Positions 25,789 to 35,638 of a stretch of DNA of 64,000 nt are shown here, piece after piece. The notes under the pieces were generated by a model. It did no database searches. It had not been told where the DNA came from and worked only from the letters and a program-made list of their open reading frames with translations. This stretch comes from Bacillota bacterium (lineage in GTDB: Bacteria; Bacillota; Clostridia; Christensenellales; SZUA-584): the NCBI GenBank assembly GCA_023410475.1, contig JAEYPS010000037.1:1-64000 (forward strand), given 5' to 3'. Made by a program: the position numbers and the translations under genes. Within the stretch, counting starts at the first letter, position 1. Each line of letters begins with the position of its first letter.

Positions 25789-26082
25789 CGAACAGCATTT
25801 TACTATGGTTTTGCATTTACGTTAAATAATCTGAGAGAATATGACAATAGTGCTACAGAACATTTTATTTCTTTAAAATCATGACCAGCCATAGCATGAG
25901 CCAAAAAACAAAGTTTGAACAGATTGTAAATATAGATTATTAATAGACGGCGCAATATAATATGCCCTTCGAAACAGTTGCTTATAGGTATCGCGAATGG
26001 TAGAATGTAGTCGTGTGAATTTTGGCATTACCATAAAAGGGGATATATACAAAGCTATCTGTGAGGTGTAAAAGAGGATACG
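25789..26082. other. Intergenic region between the VOR promoter and secA
   Basis: This AT-rich stretch separates two divergent operons. I find no open frame with a ribosome site, no tRNA and no convincing structured RNA. It must hold the secA promoter, but no candidate matches the consensus well enough to name. AGAGGA before ATG 26083 is the secA ribosome site. Confidence 0.5.
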
Positions 26083-28752
26083 ATGGGACTGGTAAGAGAT
26101 TTAATAGGCGGAAGCAACGAATCGAAACTGAAAAAAATAAGAAAGATTGCCGACGCGGTAGCCGCGCTTGAGGATAAATTCAAGGCGCTCTCCGACAGCG
26201 AGCTTAAGGCGAAGACGGACGAGTACAGAAAAAGATACCGTGACGGCGAGAGCCTTGACAGCCTTCTGCCCGAGGTGTTCGCTCAGGTCAGGGAAGCTTC
26301 CGACCGAGTGCTTGGCATGCGCCATTTCTATGTGCAGATAATAGGAGGAATAGTGCTTCATCAGGGAAGGATAGCCGAGATGAAGACGGGCGAAGGAAAG
26401 ACGCTTGTTGCGACGCTCGCAGTGTGCCTCAACGCGCTTACCGGCAACGGAGTGCACGTAATAACCGTCAACGACTACCTCGCTAAAAGAGACTCCGAAT
26501 GGATGGGCAAGCTTTATACGTACCTCGGATATTCCGTCGGGCTTATAATACATGAAATACCCGCCGAAGAAAGGCGCATGAATTACGGCGCTGATATAGT
26601 CTACGGCACTAACAACGAGTTCGGCTTCGATTACCTTCGCGACAACATGGTAATTCAAAAAGAGCGCATGGTGCAGCGCGGGCTCGAGTTTGCCGTCGTC
26701 GACGAGGTGGATAGCATACTTATCGACGAAGCGAGGACTCCGCTCATAATATCCGGCCCCGGCGAAAAAAGCACCGAGATGTACGTGACGGTGGACAGGT
26801 TTGTAAAGACGCTGAGGCTTGACGAAGACTTTACGATAGACGAAAAGCTAAAGGCGATTAACCTCACCGAGGAAGGCATAGCGAAGTCGGAGAGGGCGTT
26901 TAAGCTTGAGAACCTGGCGGACATAGAAAACACCGAGCTTAACCACCACATCAACCAAGCTCTCAAGGCAAACAACATTATGAAGCGCGATATAGACTAC
27001 GTCGTAAAAAACGGAGAGGTAATTATAGTCGACGAGTTTACAGGCAGGATGATGATGGGCCGCCGCTATTCTGAGGGGCTGCATCAGGCGATAGAGGCAA
27101 AGGAAAACGTAAGGGTTGAGCGCGAGTCGAGGACTTTGGCTACCATAACGTTCCAGAACTACTTCAGGATGTATAAGAAACTGTCGGGCATGACGGGCAC
27201 GGCCAAGACGGAAGAAGACGAGTTTCAGGGTATATACAATCTCGACGTCGTCCAGATACCCACGAACAAGCCAATGATACGCTGCGACAACAACGACGTC
27301 ATATTCGCGACCGAAAAGGGAAAGTTCCGCGCTATCGTAGAAGAGATAGCGCGCGTGCACGCCACGGGCAGGCCGGTGCTAGTAGGTACGGTGTCGGTGG
27401 AAAAATCCGAGCGGCTTTCGGATATGCTGATGCGCACCGGAGTTAAGCACAACGTTTTAAACGCAAAGCATCACGAAAAAGAGGCTCTGATAGTGGCGCA
27501 GGCCGGCAAGAAGGCGGCAGTAACGATAGCGACGAACATGGCGGGAAGAGGCACAGACATCATACTAGGCGGCAACCCCGACTTTTCGGCGAGGGCCGAC
27601 ATGCGCCGCGAGAATTACAACGAGGAGATGATAGAGCACGCCGTAAGCCACGCGGCAACGGACGATGAAGAGATACTGGCGGCGAGAAAACGCTACGGCG
27701 AGCTTATAAGCAATTATAAAAAGGTCATGCAGGCCGAGCACGACGAGGTCGTGTCAGTAGGCGGGCTTCATATCGTGGGTACAGAGCGGCACGAGTCGAG
27801 GCGTATAGACAACCAGCTTCGCGGCCGCAGCGGCAGGCAGGGAGACCCGGGTTCGTCGGTGTTCTACATATCGCTCGAAGACGACCTCATGCGCCGCTTC
27901 GGCGGCGACAGGGTGCAGGGCCTCATTACATCGGTTAACAAGGACGACGACATACCTTTGGCGTTCGGGATACTGACAAAGCAGATAGAATCGGCGCAAA
28001 AGCGCATAGAGTACAGGAACTTTGAAATACGTAAGGACGTTCTGCAATTCGACGACGTAATGAACAAGCAGCGTGAGGTCATCTACTCACAGCGAAGGGC
28101 CGTGCTTACCGGCGAAGATGTACGCCAGTATATAATGGATATGCTGACTACGATGATTGACGAGATATTCCCGGTGTACTGCCCCGAGGGCATGCTGCCC
28201 GAAGAGTGGGACATCGGCGGCATAACGGAGTATTTCAACAAGGTGTTCCTTCCGAGGGACCGCAGCCTTTTCCACGGCGCCGGTATCGAGGACTTGACGC
28301 ACGAAAACGCTAAAAAAATGATACACGATTTCGGGCTTAAGATGTACCGGCAGAAGGAAGAGGAGATAGAATCCTCAGGCCAGAGCATGCGCGAGATAGA
28401 AAGGATCATACTGCTTCGCGTCGTTGACCAGAAATGGATGGCGCACATCGACGCAATGGACCAGCTGAGGCAAGGAATAGGCCTTAGAGCGCTGGGACAG
28501 AGAGACCCCATAATTGAGTACAGGCGCGAGGGCTTCGACATGTTCGAAGAGATGATACGCGATATACAGTTCGATACCGTATCCATGCTGTACCGGGTGA
28601 AAGTAACGTCAGCCCCGCAAAGGAGAGAGCCTCCAAAGCCCATAGAGCTGCCTAAAAAGGCGGTGGACACTCACGGCAACAAGATAGGCAGGAACGCTCC
28701 GTGCCCGTGCGGAAGCGGCAAGAAATATAAAAACTGCTGCGGAAAAGAATAA
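26083..28752 (+). CDS. secA: Preprotein translocase ATPase SecA
   Basis: This 889-residue protein is full length. MKTGEGKTLVATL (about 101-113) is the Walker A motif of NBD1, VVDEVDSILIDEART is the DEVD Walker B region, and GRGTDIILGGNPDF and GGLHIVGTERHESRRIDNQL mark NBD2. The C-terminal NAPCPCGSGKKYKNCCGK is the zinc-binding tail that contacts SecB or ribosomes. It drives Sec-dependent export at the membrane. prfB follows after 24 bases, the common order in Bacillota. Confidence 0.98.
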   Translation: MGLVRDLIGGSNESKLKKIRKIADAVAALEDKFKALSDSELKAKTDEYRKRYRDGESLDSLLPEVFAQVREASDRVLGMRHFYVQIIGGIVLHQGRIAEMKTGEGKTLVATLAVCLNALTGNGVHVITVNDYLAKRDSEWMGKLYTYLGYSVGLIIHEIPAEERRMNYGADIVYGTNNEFGFDYLRDNMVIQKERMVQRGLEFAVVDEVDSILIDEARTPLIISGPGEKSTEMYVTVDRFVKTLRLDEDFTIDEKLKAINLTEEGIAKSERAFKLENLADIENTELNHHINQALKANNIMKRDIDYVVKNGEVIIVDEFTGRMMMGRRYSEGLHQAIEAKENVRVERESRTLATITFQNYFRMYKKLSGMTGTAKTEEDEFQGIYNLDVVQIPTNKPMIRCDNNDVIFATEKGKFRAIVEEIARVHATGRPVLVGTVSVEKSERLSDMLMRTGVKHNVLNAKHHEKEALIVAQAGKKAAVTIATNMAGRGTDIILGGNPDFSARADMRRENYNEEMIEHAVSHAATDDEEILAARKRYGELISNYKKVMQAEHDEVVSVGGLHIVGTERHESRRIDNQLRGRSGRQGDPGSSVFYISLEDDLMRRFGGDRVQGLITSVNKDDDIPLAFGILTKQIESAQKRIEYRNFEIRKDVLQFDDVMNKQREVIYSQRRAVLTGEDVRQYIMDMLTTMIDEIFPVYCPEGMLPEEWDIGGITEYFNKVFLPRDRSLFHGAGIEDLTHENAKKMIHDFGLKMYRQKEEEIESSGQSMREIERIILLRVVDQKWMAHIDAMDQLRQGIGLRALGQRDPIIEYRREGFDMFEEMIRDIQFDTVSMLYRVKVTSAPQRREPPKPIELPKKAVDTHGNKIGRNAPCPCGSGKKYKNCCGKE

Positions 28753-28776
28753 CTTTGAAACAACAGGAGAACACAC

Positions 28777-29877
28777 GTGTTTAACATTGATGACGCAAAA
28801 CAACAGCTATCAGAGATAAAATCGCTCGCAAAAGAGACGGAGACGGCTCTTGGCATAGAGCAGCTAAAAGCCGAAATGGCTGAGCTTAAACAGAATATGG
28901 AATCTCCCGAGTTCTGGAACAACGCGGAAGAAGCGAAGAAGACGGGCAAGAGGCTGCGGCCTATAGAAGATAAGCTTAATCAGTTTGAAAAGCTTACCGC
29001 GCGTCTTGCCGACGCCGAGGTGATGCTCGAGCTTCTCGAGGAAGAACCGGACGAGGAAACGGCTGCGGAGTTCTCATCAGAGCTTACGGCTCTTATAAAG
29101 GACACTAAGGACTTAAGGCTTAAGGCTCTTCTCAGGGGTGAGTTCGACTCTAACGGGGCGATACTTTCACTTCATGCGGGCGCGGGCGGCACGGAAGCTC
29201 AGGACTGGGTGGAGATGCTCTACCGTATGTACACACGCTGGTGTGAGCGCAAAAAATATACGGTGAAGGTGTTCGATTTTCTTGAGGGTGACGAAGCGGG
29301 CATTAAAAGCGTCACATTCGAAGTTCAAGGGCTCAACGCTTACGGCTACCTGAAAGCCGAAAAGGGAGTGCACAGGCTTGTCAGGATATCTCCTTTCGAC
29401 TCAAACGCCAGAAGGCATACGTCGTTCGCGTCACTCGACGTGATGCCCGACATAGAGGACGACGATACGGATATAGTGATAAACCCCGACGAAATACGGG
29501 TGGATACATACCGCTCATCGGGCGCGGGAGGACAGCATGTCAACAAGACGGAATCCGCTATAAGGATAACACACCTTGAAACAGGCATTGTTGTACAATG
29601 CCAGAACGAGCGCTCGCAGATACAAAACCGCGAGACGGCTATGCGCATGCTGCGCGCGAAGCTTACAGAGAAGCGCGAGAGCGAGAAGATGCAGGAGCTT
29701 CAGGACATAAAAGGCGAGATGAAAAAAATAGAGTGGGGCAGCCAGATACGCTCATACGTGTTCCATCCGTACAGTCTAGTAAAAGACCACCGTACGGGAG
29801 CAGAAACGGGCAACGTCGCGGCCGTGATGGACGGGGATATAGACGCTTTTATAAACGCGTACCTCATGGGGTTATAA
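28777..29877 (+). CDS. prfB: Peptide chain release factor 2 (no programmed frameshift)
   Basis: The 366-residue protein starts at GTG 28777 after AGGAG. It reads UGA and UAA stops: SPF (in VRISPFDSNARRHTS) is the RF2 codon-recognition tripeptide and GAGGQHVNKT (about 249-258) carries the GGQ hydrolysis motif. In most bacteria prfB has an in-frame UGA near codon 25 needing a +1 frameshift. Here that region reads ETALGIEQLK in one continuous frame, with CTTGGC where CTTTGAC would be, so this autoregulatory device is absent. Confidence 0.96.
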   Translation: MFNIDDAKQQLSEIKSLAKETETALGIEQLKAEMAELKQNMESPEFWNNAEEAKKTGKRLRPIEDKLNQFEKLTARLADAEVMLELLEEEPDEETAAEFSSELTALIKDTKDLRLKALLRGEFDSNGAILSLHAGAGGTEAQDWVEMLYRMYTRWCERKKYTVKVFDFLEGDEAGIKSVTFEVQGLNAYGYLKAEKGVHRLVRISPFDSNARRHTSFASLDVMPDIEDDDTDIVINPDEIRVDTYRSSGAGGQHVNKTESAIRITHLETGIVVQCQNERSQIQNRETAMRMLRAKLTEKRESEKMQELQDIKGEMKKIEWGSQIRSYVFHPYSLVKDHRTGAETGNVAAVMDGDIDAFINAYLMGL

Positions 29878-29878
29878 T

Positions 29879-30700
29879 GTGTATAGATCTGTTATTTTCT
29901 TTTTCAGCGGAACGGGCAATACGTGGTGGGTCGCAGACAAAATAAAGAAGCAGCTCGACTTAAGGAACATAAACGCCGACACGGTTTCGATAGATAATGT
30001 AACCCCCAAAAAAGCGAACTGGTGGATAAAGACCGCTGACCTCGTCTTTTTCGGCTGGCCTGTATACGGCTCTGACCTGCCGGAGCCTATGAAGCGCTTT
30101 ATAGATAACCTCCTGCCGATAGAAAAAGGCAAGCATATACATACGTTTTGCACACAGATGGGGTTTTCGGGCGACGGCGCGTGGAGCAGCCACAAACTCT
30201 TCGAGCAAAAAGGGCTGACGATAGACAGCGCGGAGCATTTTGTCATGCCGTCTAATCTAAGTGTGTCAAAAGGAGTATTGGGAGCCCCGAGAAGCGAGCA
30301 AAAGATAGCCGGTATAATGGAAAAGTGCGGCATGCACATAGAGCGCTATGTTGAAAACCTTCTTACGGGCAATTCAAGAATAACGGGCAGACATTCATAT
30401 ATCCTCGGCGTTTTACAGCGCGCGCCGTATTCTCTTTTATCAAACCGATATAAAAAACTTGTAGGCGTTGATGCGTCAAGGTGCGTTAAGTGCGGGCAGT
30501 GCGCGGCTCTTTGCCCCGCGGCAAACATAACCATGAACGTGTATCCGGAGTTTGCGGGAAACTGCGCTCAATGCATGCGGTGCTACGCGCTTTGTCCGCA
30601 AAACGCGATAACTTATAAAGGCAAAGCTCGTGATACAGACAAGTTAGGAAAGCCGTACACCGTTCGCGACAAACGCTTTAAACCTTCAGTTCTTAAATAA
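29879..30700 (+). CDS. EFR1-type flavodoxin/ferredoxin fusion protein
   Basis: This 273-residue protein begins at GTG 29879, one base after the prfB stop. Residues 4-170 form a flavodoxin-like domain with the FMN phosphate loop FFSGTGNTWWVADKI (8-22) and WPVYGSDLPEPM (about 60-71). Residues 198-255 carry two [4Fe-4S] motifs, CVKCGQCAALCP and CAQCMRCYALCP. This EFR1 architecture is common in anaerobic Bacillota and is thought to carry electrons between flavin and iron-sulfur partners; the partner is unknown. Its location after prfB offers no functional clue. Confidence 0.88.
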   Translation: MYRSVIFFFSGTGNTWWVADKIKKQLDLRNINADTVSIDNVTPKKANWWIKTADLVFFGWPVYGSDLPEPMKRFIDNLLPIEKGKHIHTFCTQMGFSGDGAWSSHKLFEQKGLTIDSAEHFVMPSNLSVSKGVLGAPRSEQKIAGIMEKCGMHIERYVENLLTGNSRITGRHSYILGVLQRAPYSLLSNRYKKLVGVDASRCVKCGQCAALCPAANITMNVYPEFAGNCAQCMRCYALCPQNAITYKGKARDTDKLGKPYTVRDKRFKPSVLK

Positions 30701-30730
30701 TAAGGGATATGGATTCATAAATATCAAAAC

Positions 30731-30759
30731 GTATACATAACTCTTTATGAGCATATATT
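30731..30759 (+). promoter_or_regulatory. Candidate sigma-E-type promoter of yabP
   Basis: CATATATT at 30752-30759 matches the sigma-E -10 consensus in seven of eight positions. GTATACA at 30731-30737 keeps only the ATA core of the -35 box, with a 14-base spacer. YabP and YabQ are sigma-E controlled in Bacillus subtilis. The weak -35 makes this tentative. Confidence 0.35.
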
Positions 30760-30798
30760 TTATTGTGCAAAATTTTCGGAAGAGAAGGGGCCAAGGTT

Positions 30799-31098
30799 AT
30801 GTATATTGATGAACACAAGGAAACACCCGTAAATAAAGCGCCTCACAAAGTTGTTATTGATTCACGGGAAAGAATAATAATAACGGGCGTAGACGACGTT
30901 GACAGCTTTAACGAGAACGAAGTAATAATGCTTACCAACCACGGTTTCATTACGGTAACGGGCGAAGACCTGCATATAAGCAAACTGAACCTTGACGAAG
31001 GGCAGCTCGTCGTTACCGGTGTAATACAGAGCATCGATTACGCCGACCACGAGGAGCAGAGAGCGAAAAAAGGCGTGTTCAATAAGATGTTCAGGTAG
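30799..31098 (+). CDS. yabP: YabP-family sporulation protein
   Basis: This 99-residue protein starts at ATG 30799, preceded by AAGGGG and AAGG. HKVVIDSRERIIITGVDDVD (about 16-35) followed by SFNENEVIML and GFITVTGEDLHISKL matches the YabP/YqfC family of small beta-rich proteins needed for spore cortex assembly. yabQ follows after seven bases and divIC soon after, the conserved yabP-yabQ-divIC order of spore formers. Confidence 0.92.
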   Translation: MYIDEHKETPVNKAPHKVVIDSRERIIITGVDDVDSFNENEVIMLTNHGFITVTGEDLHISKLNLDEGQLVVTGVIQSIDYADHEEQRAKKGVFNKMFR

Positions 31099-31105
31099 GA
31101 AGGGT

Positions 31106-31435
31106 ATGGAGACAACAGCGCCGCAGCCGTTTATTTTTATGTTCACTATATACGGAGGAATGCTCGTAGGCGTCGCGTACGAGTTTTACCGCCTGTTACG
31201 AAAGGCAGTTAAAAGAGGAAGGTGGGTAACCGCGCTTCTCGATACGCTGTTTATAATCACGCTCGGCCTAATTGTCGTTTTCGTCATGTATGTCGCGAAT
31301 CAGGGTGACCTTCGGCTGTATATGTTCGCGGGGTTCGCGCTCGGGTTCGCGCTGTATATCGCGGGGATATCTCCGTTCGTTCAGTTTGTTTTCAGGAAGG
31401 TTTCGGGGCGTTTAAGAAAAGGAAAGAGCAAGTAA
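31106..31435 (+). CDS. yabQ: YabQ spore cortex biosynthesis membrane protein
   Basis: This 109-residue protein has three membrane segments (about 8-26, 42-63 and 69-90) with the family feature GGMLVGVAYEFYRLLRK (17-33) between the first two. YabQ localises to the forespore membrane and is required for cortex formation. AGGAAGG precedes the ATG. Confidence 0.9.
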   Translation: METTAPQPFIFMFTIYGGMLVGVAYEFYRLLRKAVKRGRWVTALLDTLFIITLGLIVVFVMYVANQGDLRLYMFAGFALGFALYIAGISPFVQFVFRKVSGRLRKGKSK

Positions 31436-31531
31436 TTTCCTTAAACAAAAAGGGTTATCGCATATTGTGTCGAATATATCTATAATAAATAGTATAGAGA
31501 TGCAAAAGCATCCGCTGTTTTGTGAGGGATT

Positions 31532-31819
31532 ATGAGGGCCAAAAAGAAAAGAACGATTAAACTCAGGTTTAAGCTCATTATGCTTGCCTGTTTTCTCATA
31601 TACACGGGCTACGCAGTATACGCTCAGCAGATAAATATTCACGAGCTTCAGCAGGAAAATCAGACGCTTACGGAGCAGCAGCAGCAGGCCGAATTTGAAC
31701 TGAACCGTCTTGAGCATCAGCGAAGATACATGGGGACCGATAAATATGTCGAGGACGCCGCAAGGGAAAAGTTCGGGCTTACGTATGAAGATGAGATAAT
31801 ACTGGAGCCTCAGGATTAA
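31532..31819 (+). CDS. divIC: DivIC/FtsB-type septum formation initiator
   Basis: This 95-residue protein has a basic N-terminus, one membrane segment (about 12-30, LKFKLIMLACFLIYTGYAVY-like), a coiled coil with HELQQENQTLTEQQQQAEFE (about 36-55), and the C-terminal VEDAAREKFGLTYEDEI typical of DivIC/FtsB. It acts in the divisome with FtsL and DivIB. GAGGG precedes the ATG. The gene order after yabQ supports DivIC over other FtsB-like proteins. Confidence 0.9.
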   Translation: MRAKKKRTIKLRFKLIMLACFLIYTGYAVYAQQINIHELQQENQTLTEQQQQAEFELNRLEHQRRYMGTDKYVEDAAREKFGLTYEDEIILEPQD

Positions 31820-31930
31820 ACCTTTTGCAGCGATTTGACAAAGTTGACGTATAAGAGCGCGCTTCTTGCGTTTTTATTTTTTATTGTCTGTCTTTATGAT
31901 ATATTATATCAATAATAGTTGGGGGAGTTT

Positions 31931-32821
31931 ATGAACTGGGCTGTCGTTGATTTAGGTACAAACTCAGCGAGGCTGATGATAGCATGCGTTTACGGCAAAA
32001 AAGTCATTTCCTTGTACAAGACAATACGAACGATACGTATAGGCGAAGGCATGACAACGCATGGATGCATATCACAAGCCGCGATGGAGCGCGCGAAGAC
32101 TGCGCTTTTAGAATTCAGGCAAATAGGCAAAGAGCATAAAGCAAACGATTTTTTGTGTTTTGCTACGAGCGCCGTGCGCGAGGCGGGTAACAAAGACGAG
32201 TTTCTGGCGTTTATTAACACCGAATGCGGAATCGACATCGACGTAGTATCGGGAGACATGGAAGCCCTGCTAGGGTTTGCGGGATGCGTCCATGGGAGCG
32301 GGGGCATGATAGACATCGGCGGAGGCAGCACAGAGATAGTATTCGGAAGCATAAATGATGTACACTTTATGAACAGCTTTAAGATAGGAACTGTAAGATA
32401 TCATCAACTGTTTCCCGGCGGAGACGAAGCAGACGCCGCAGCATTTAATCTTGCGCACGCCCACGCCGCGGATACGTTCCGCGATATACCCGATACCGCC
32501 GAATTCGAATTTATGGGCATAGGGGGAACGGCAACGGCGCTTGCGGCGATAGACCTTGAACTCAAGGAATACTTCGCTGAACGCGTACAGGGGCATGAGA
32601 TTACTTTAAAAAAAGCGCAGCGTCTTTGCGCTATGCTGAAAGGCATGACAAAAGAACAAAGAAAAACGCTTACGGGGCTTGAGGAAAACAGAGCTGACGT
32701 GATAGTATTTGGGGCGATAATATTGCTGGAATTCATGAAAGCCGTGAGGGCTGAGAGAATAATCGTGAGCGACAGGGACAACCAGGAGGGCTACCTTATG
32801 ATGAAGCTGGGTTTTAAATGA
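31931..32821 (+). CDS. Ppx/GppA-family exopolyphosphatase/pppGpp phosphatase
   Basis: The 296-residue product starts at ATG 31931 with GGGGGAG upstream. VVDLGTNSARLMIACV (about 5-20) is the phosphate-1 loop, IDIGGGSTEIVFG (about 118-130) the phosphate-2 loop and MGIGGTATALAAID (about 200-213) the adenosine-site loop of the actin-like fold. It lacks the extra C-terminal domain of enterobacterial Ppx, like most short Ppx/GppA proteins of Bacillota. It may cleave polyphosphate or pppGpp; which one cannot be told. Confidence 0.88.
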   Translation: MNWAVVDLGTNSARLMIACVYGKKVISLYKTIRTIRIGEGMTTHGCISQAAMERAKTALLEFRQIGKEHKANDFLCFATSAVREAGNKDEFLAFINTECGIDIDVVSGDMEALLGFAGCVHGSGGMIDIGGGSTEIVFGSINDVHFMNSFKIGTVRYHQLFPGGDEADAAAFNLAHAHAADTFRDIPDTAEFEFMGIGGTATALAAIDLELKEYFAERVQGHEITLKKAQRLCAMLKGMTKEQRKTLTGLEENRADVIVFGAIILLEFMKAVRAERIIVSDRDNQEGYLMMKLGFK

Positions 32822-34223
32822 TCCTGGCTCGTTCTATACCGCGCTGATAAGCGGCAACTGCCTGCCTGTCGAGCGTATATTTCTTAACGAATATCAGTGC
32901 GGCCACAAAGCATATCAAAAACCCGCCGGGAAGTATGAGACCGAGCTTAAGATATACGTCCGGCGTCTGGACTATCTCTGAGTCAAATCTTATTATATCA
33001 AGCAAGAACCCAGTAAACAATACGGCAACGGACTGCGAGAGCTTAAACATAAACGTCGCGCAGCCGTAGAATACGCCTTCTTTTCTTGCGCCCGAGTAAA
33101 AAGCTTCTTTATCAATGGTGTCGGATATCATAGAATAAGGCAGCGATATGCTTCCTCCCATGGAAAGGCCCATAAGGAGCGCTGCGGGCAGCACGAACAG
33201 ATAGTTTTCTGCGACCCACGCGTTAAGGATAACAAGCGCGAGGAAAAGCGCCGAGACGGCTATATTTAGGTAAAGGCACGCTATAAGGGCTTTGCGTTTT
33301 TCGTATCTGTTGGCGATCGCTACCCAGAAAGGCTGAGCCACCAGCGCCATCATAAACAGCGAGCCGAAAACAACTGCTATCTGTTTGCTGGTGAAATCGA
33401 ATGTAAACGTGAAAACATGCATCCCTACCGCGCCGACTATTCCCATAGCCGTGTTTATGAACAAAAGCCCGATGCTAATATTCCTGAAGTCGGCGCACCT
33501 GAGCGCCTGCGCCGTCTCTTTGAACATATTTGCTGCGCCGCTCTTTTTGGTTTTTTGTATAGCGGGGATAGCGCCTCTTTTATAAGTGGAAAATATGCAC
33601 GCTATTGCGCACGCGAGAACAATCCCTGAAGCGGCAAGACCAAGGGAGGAGTAAGCCTCGGGGTTAAGCTGGCCGTTCGGGTAATCGGCCGTAGGCCTGA
33701 AAAAAAGAGCCATGCCGATAACCGCAGGGAACAGATACCCAAGAAAAAAGAACGCGGTCCTGAACGACTGCACAGAGTTGCGCTCGGCATAATCGGTGGA
33801 AAGCTCGGCTCCGAGAGCAAGATACGGCGTTGTGATGACGGTCGAGAATGTCTTTATCAGCACAATAAAAATACCGATAAGCAACACCTTTTGGCTTTCC
33901 GGAAGGCGCGGGTCTATACTCCACATGAAATAATTGCAAACAGCAAGCCCTGCCGCGCCCAAAAGCACGTAAAAAAGCCGCCTGCCAAGCACTATGTTTT
34001 TCTTCGTATGATCTGAGATATAGCCCATAACGGGGTCCGTTACGGCGTCCCAGATAATGCTGACAGACATAATAAGACCGACAAGCGTACCCGACAGCCT
34101 GAGTATCGCAGAGGTATAGAAAACAAAGAATCCGGCGACGAGCTGAAACGGTATTCCGTATGACAGCGCTCCGATGCCGTACCCGAACTTTACGCTGAAC
34201 GGCAGCTTTTTATTTTCTCCCAT
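32814..34223 (-). CDS. GPH-family (MelB-like) sugar:cation symporter
   Basis: The product is 469 residues from ATG 34223 (GAGG just upstream); the frame extends upstream inside the previous gene. There are about 12 membrane helices. GYGIGALSYGIPF near the N-terminus and WDAVTDPVMGYISDHTK (about 55-71) are the family signature region between helices 2 and 3. The C-terminus converges with and overlaps the Ppx/GppA gene by eight bases. The substrate (glycoside, pentoside or hexuronide) is not evident. Confidence 0.85.
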   Translation of the reverse strand: MGENKKLPFSVKFGYGIGALSYGIPFQLVAGFFVFYTSAILRLSGTLVGLIMSVSIIWDAVTDPVMGYISDHTKKNIVLGRRLFYVLLGAAGLAVCNYFMWSIDPRLPESQKVLLIGIFIVLIKTFSTVITTPYLALGAELSTDYAERNSVQSFRTAFFFLGYLFPAVIGMALFFRPTADYPNGQLNPEAYSSLGLAASGIVLACAIACIFSTYKRGAIPAIQKTKKSGAANMFKETAQALRCADFRNISIGLLFINTAMGIVGAVGMHVFTFTFDFTSKQIAVVFGSLFMMALVAQPFWVAIANRYEKRKALIACLYLNIAVSALFLALVILNAWVAENYLFVLPAALLMGLSMGGSISLPYSMISDTIDKEAFYSGARKEGVFYGCATFMFKLSQSVAVLFTGFLLDIIRFDSEIVQTPDVYLKLGLILPGGFLICFVAALIFVKKYTLDRQAVAAYQRGIERARII

Positions 34224-34231
34224 AAAACCTC

Positions 34232-35638
34232 TTAACTTTTCTGAGCTTCTGATTTTGCGCGCCGCTTCGCGTGAAGCCGCTTGCTGATAATTATTCCGAT
34301 TATACATACTATAGCGTATACCGCAAATATAGCATATGTAAGCACGTACAGCAACGGTTTGTCTTCGACCCACGCCGAGACAGGTATGGCGATAACCATC
34401 ATTAAGGGGATGCCGATTATGGCGCCGAACCCGCTTCCCAGAACAAGGCTCTCGGGTACGTTTGATTTTCCTTCCGGGTCTATCTCTTTAAGCAGCGCCA
34501 TACTGGTTACAATTGTTCCCGTCCACATACCGTAAAGGCCTACGGCGTGCTCAAACCTCTCTTCACGGTAAAGCCATTTTGCCATCCTAGCGGAATAAAA
34601 CATAGTAAACAGGCCGCCGATTGTAGAGAGTATAATTACGGGGACAAAATATCTTTGAAGCACCCCAAGTGAAATCGCGCAAATAGAGGCTACAATCATA
34701 ATATCGAAAGCGGCCGAGGAAATACGCTGAAGAAGATAATTGTCGGCGTAGTCTACGCGGACGATGTTCCGCTTCCTCAGAATATTTGATATTCCGCGCA
34801 CACCGATCGCGATTATAGTGCCGAACAAAAACTGAAAACCCCAGAAAAGCTTGACGAGAGTGCTTCCCTTCCCGATAAGCGCCTCAAGGCCTAAAAGCAA
34901 AAGATAGGTAAGAAGGTAGCATACTCCGATAAGCACCGCCTGTATAGTCAGGTCGTCAAGATATATCGATTTTGGCACCTTGGCGGTATGCTCCTGAACA
35001 TCCGGGGAAGTATCGGAAGTTATTTCGGCGGATGGCCTTTTCTTAATGCCGTACACCTTTTTCATAATATTCATATACGGTATGCCGCCTATTATCGCCC
35101 ATAAAAAGCCGAACGTTGCCATCGACAGGCCGACGTTTCCGCCGTCCGCAAGAGCTTTAGAAGCGGGCTCGAGCATTGCAAAAGACCTTCCCGTTGCGAA
35201 CGCCTGCCCGGGCCCTTGGGCGAAAGAGAGCGGGAGAAGAAGTCCGAAATTGGATGCAAGCCAGGGAGTTAACGTTGCGGCGAGCAGAAGCGCGACACCG
35301 AGCCCCAAAGCCGCCTGAAGTATATACGTATTGACTATGGCAAAGCCGGTGTTTGTAATATTCTCGGTAGTCTTCGCTTTTCTTTTTTTAAGCGCCATTG
35401 CTATGAAGCCTATAGCGGTAAAATGATAAACCATGTTTTCGAGCGCGCTTCTGTCAAACGGCACCCAATTAAGTATTTCTGGCCCCAGAATTAGGCCGAT
35501 AAAGCCGCCGAAAAGAGCGGTAGGAACAAGATGTTTTCTGAAGAATTTTATCTTGGCCTTTATACCCAGCGATATACCAAGCAGAGCGAGCAGAAAAGCA
35601 AACTGCAGTACAGTTCTCCAGTTTATGACTTCAGCCAT
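34232..35638 (-). CDS. GltS-like sodium:glutamate symporter
   Basis: This 468-residue carrier starts at ATG 35638, seven bases after GGAGG. About 12-13 membrane helices are seen, with the GltS-type pore motif SFAQGPGQAFATG (about 137-149) and a second inverted-repeat counterpart at GLYGMWTGTIVTSMALLKEI. GltS proteins import glutamate with sodium, but this branch is divergent and may carry another carboxylate. It overlaps the acyltransferase gene start to end and lies in the same minus-strand operon. Confidence 0.8.
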   Translation of the reverse strand: MAEVINWRTVLQFAFLLALLGISLGIKAKIKFFRKHLVPTALFGGFIGLILGPEILNWVPFDRSALENMVYHFTAIGFIAMALKKRKAKTTENITNTGFAIVNTYILQAALGLGVALLLAATLTPWLASNFGLLLPLSFAQGPGQAFATGRSFAMLEPASKALADGGNVGLSMATFGFLWAIIGGIPYMNIMKKVYGIKKRPSAEITSDTSPDVQEHTAKVPKSIYLDDLTIQAVLIGVCYLLTYLLLLGLEALIGKGSTLVKLFWGFQFLFGTIIAIGVRGISNILRKRNIVRVDYADNYLLQRISSAAFDIMIVASICAISLGVLQRYFVPVIILSTIGGLFTMFYSARMAKWLYREERFEHAVGLYGMWTGTIVTSMALLKEIDPEGKSNVPESLVLGSGFGAIIGIPLMMVIAIPVSAWVEDKPLLYVLTYAIFAVYAIVCIIGIIISKRLHAKRRAKSEAQKS

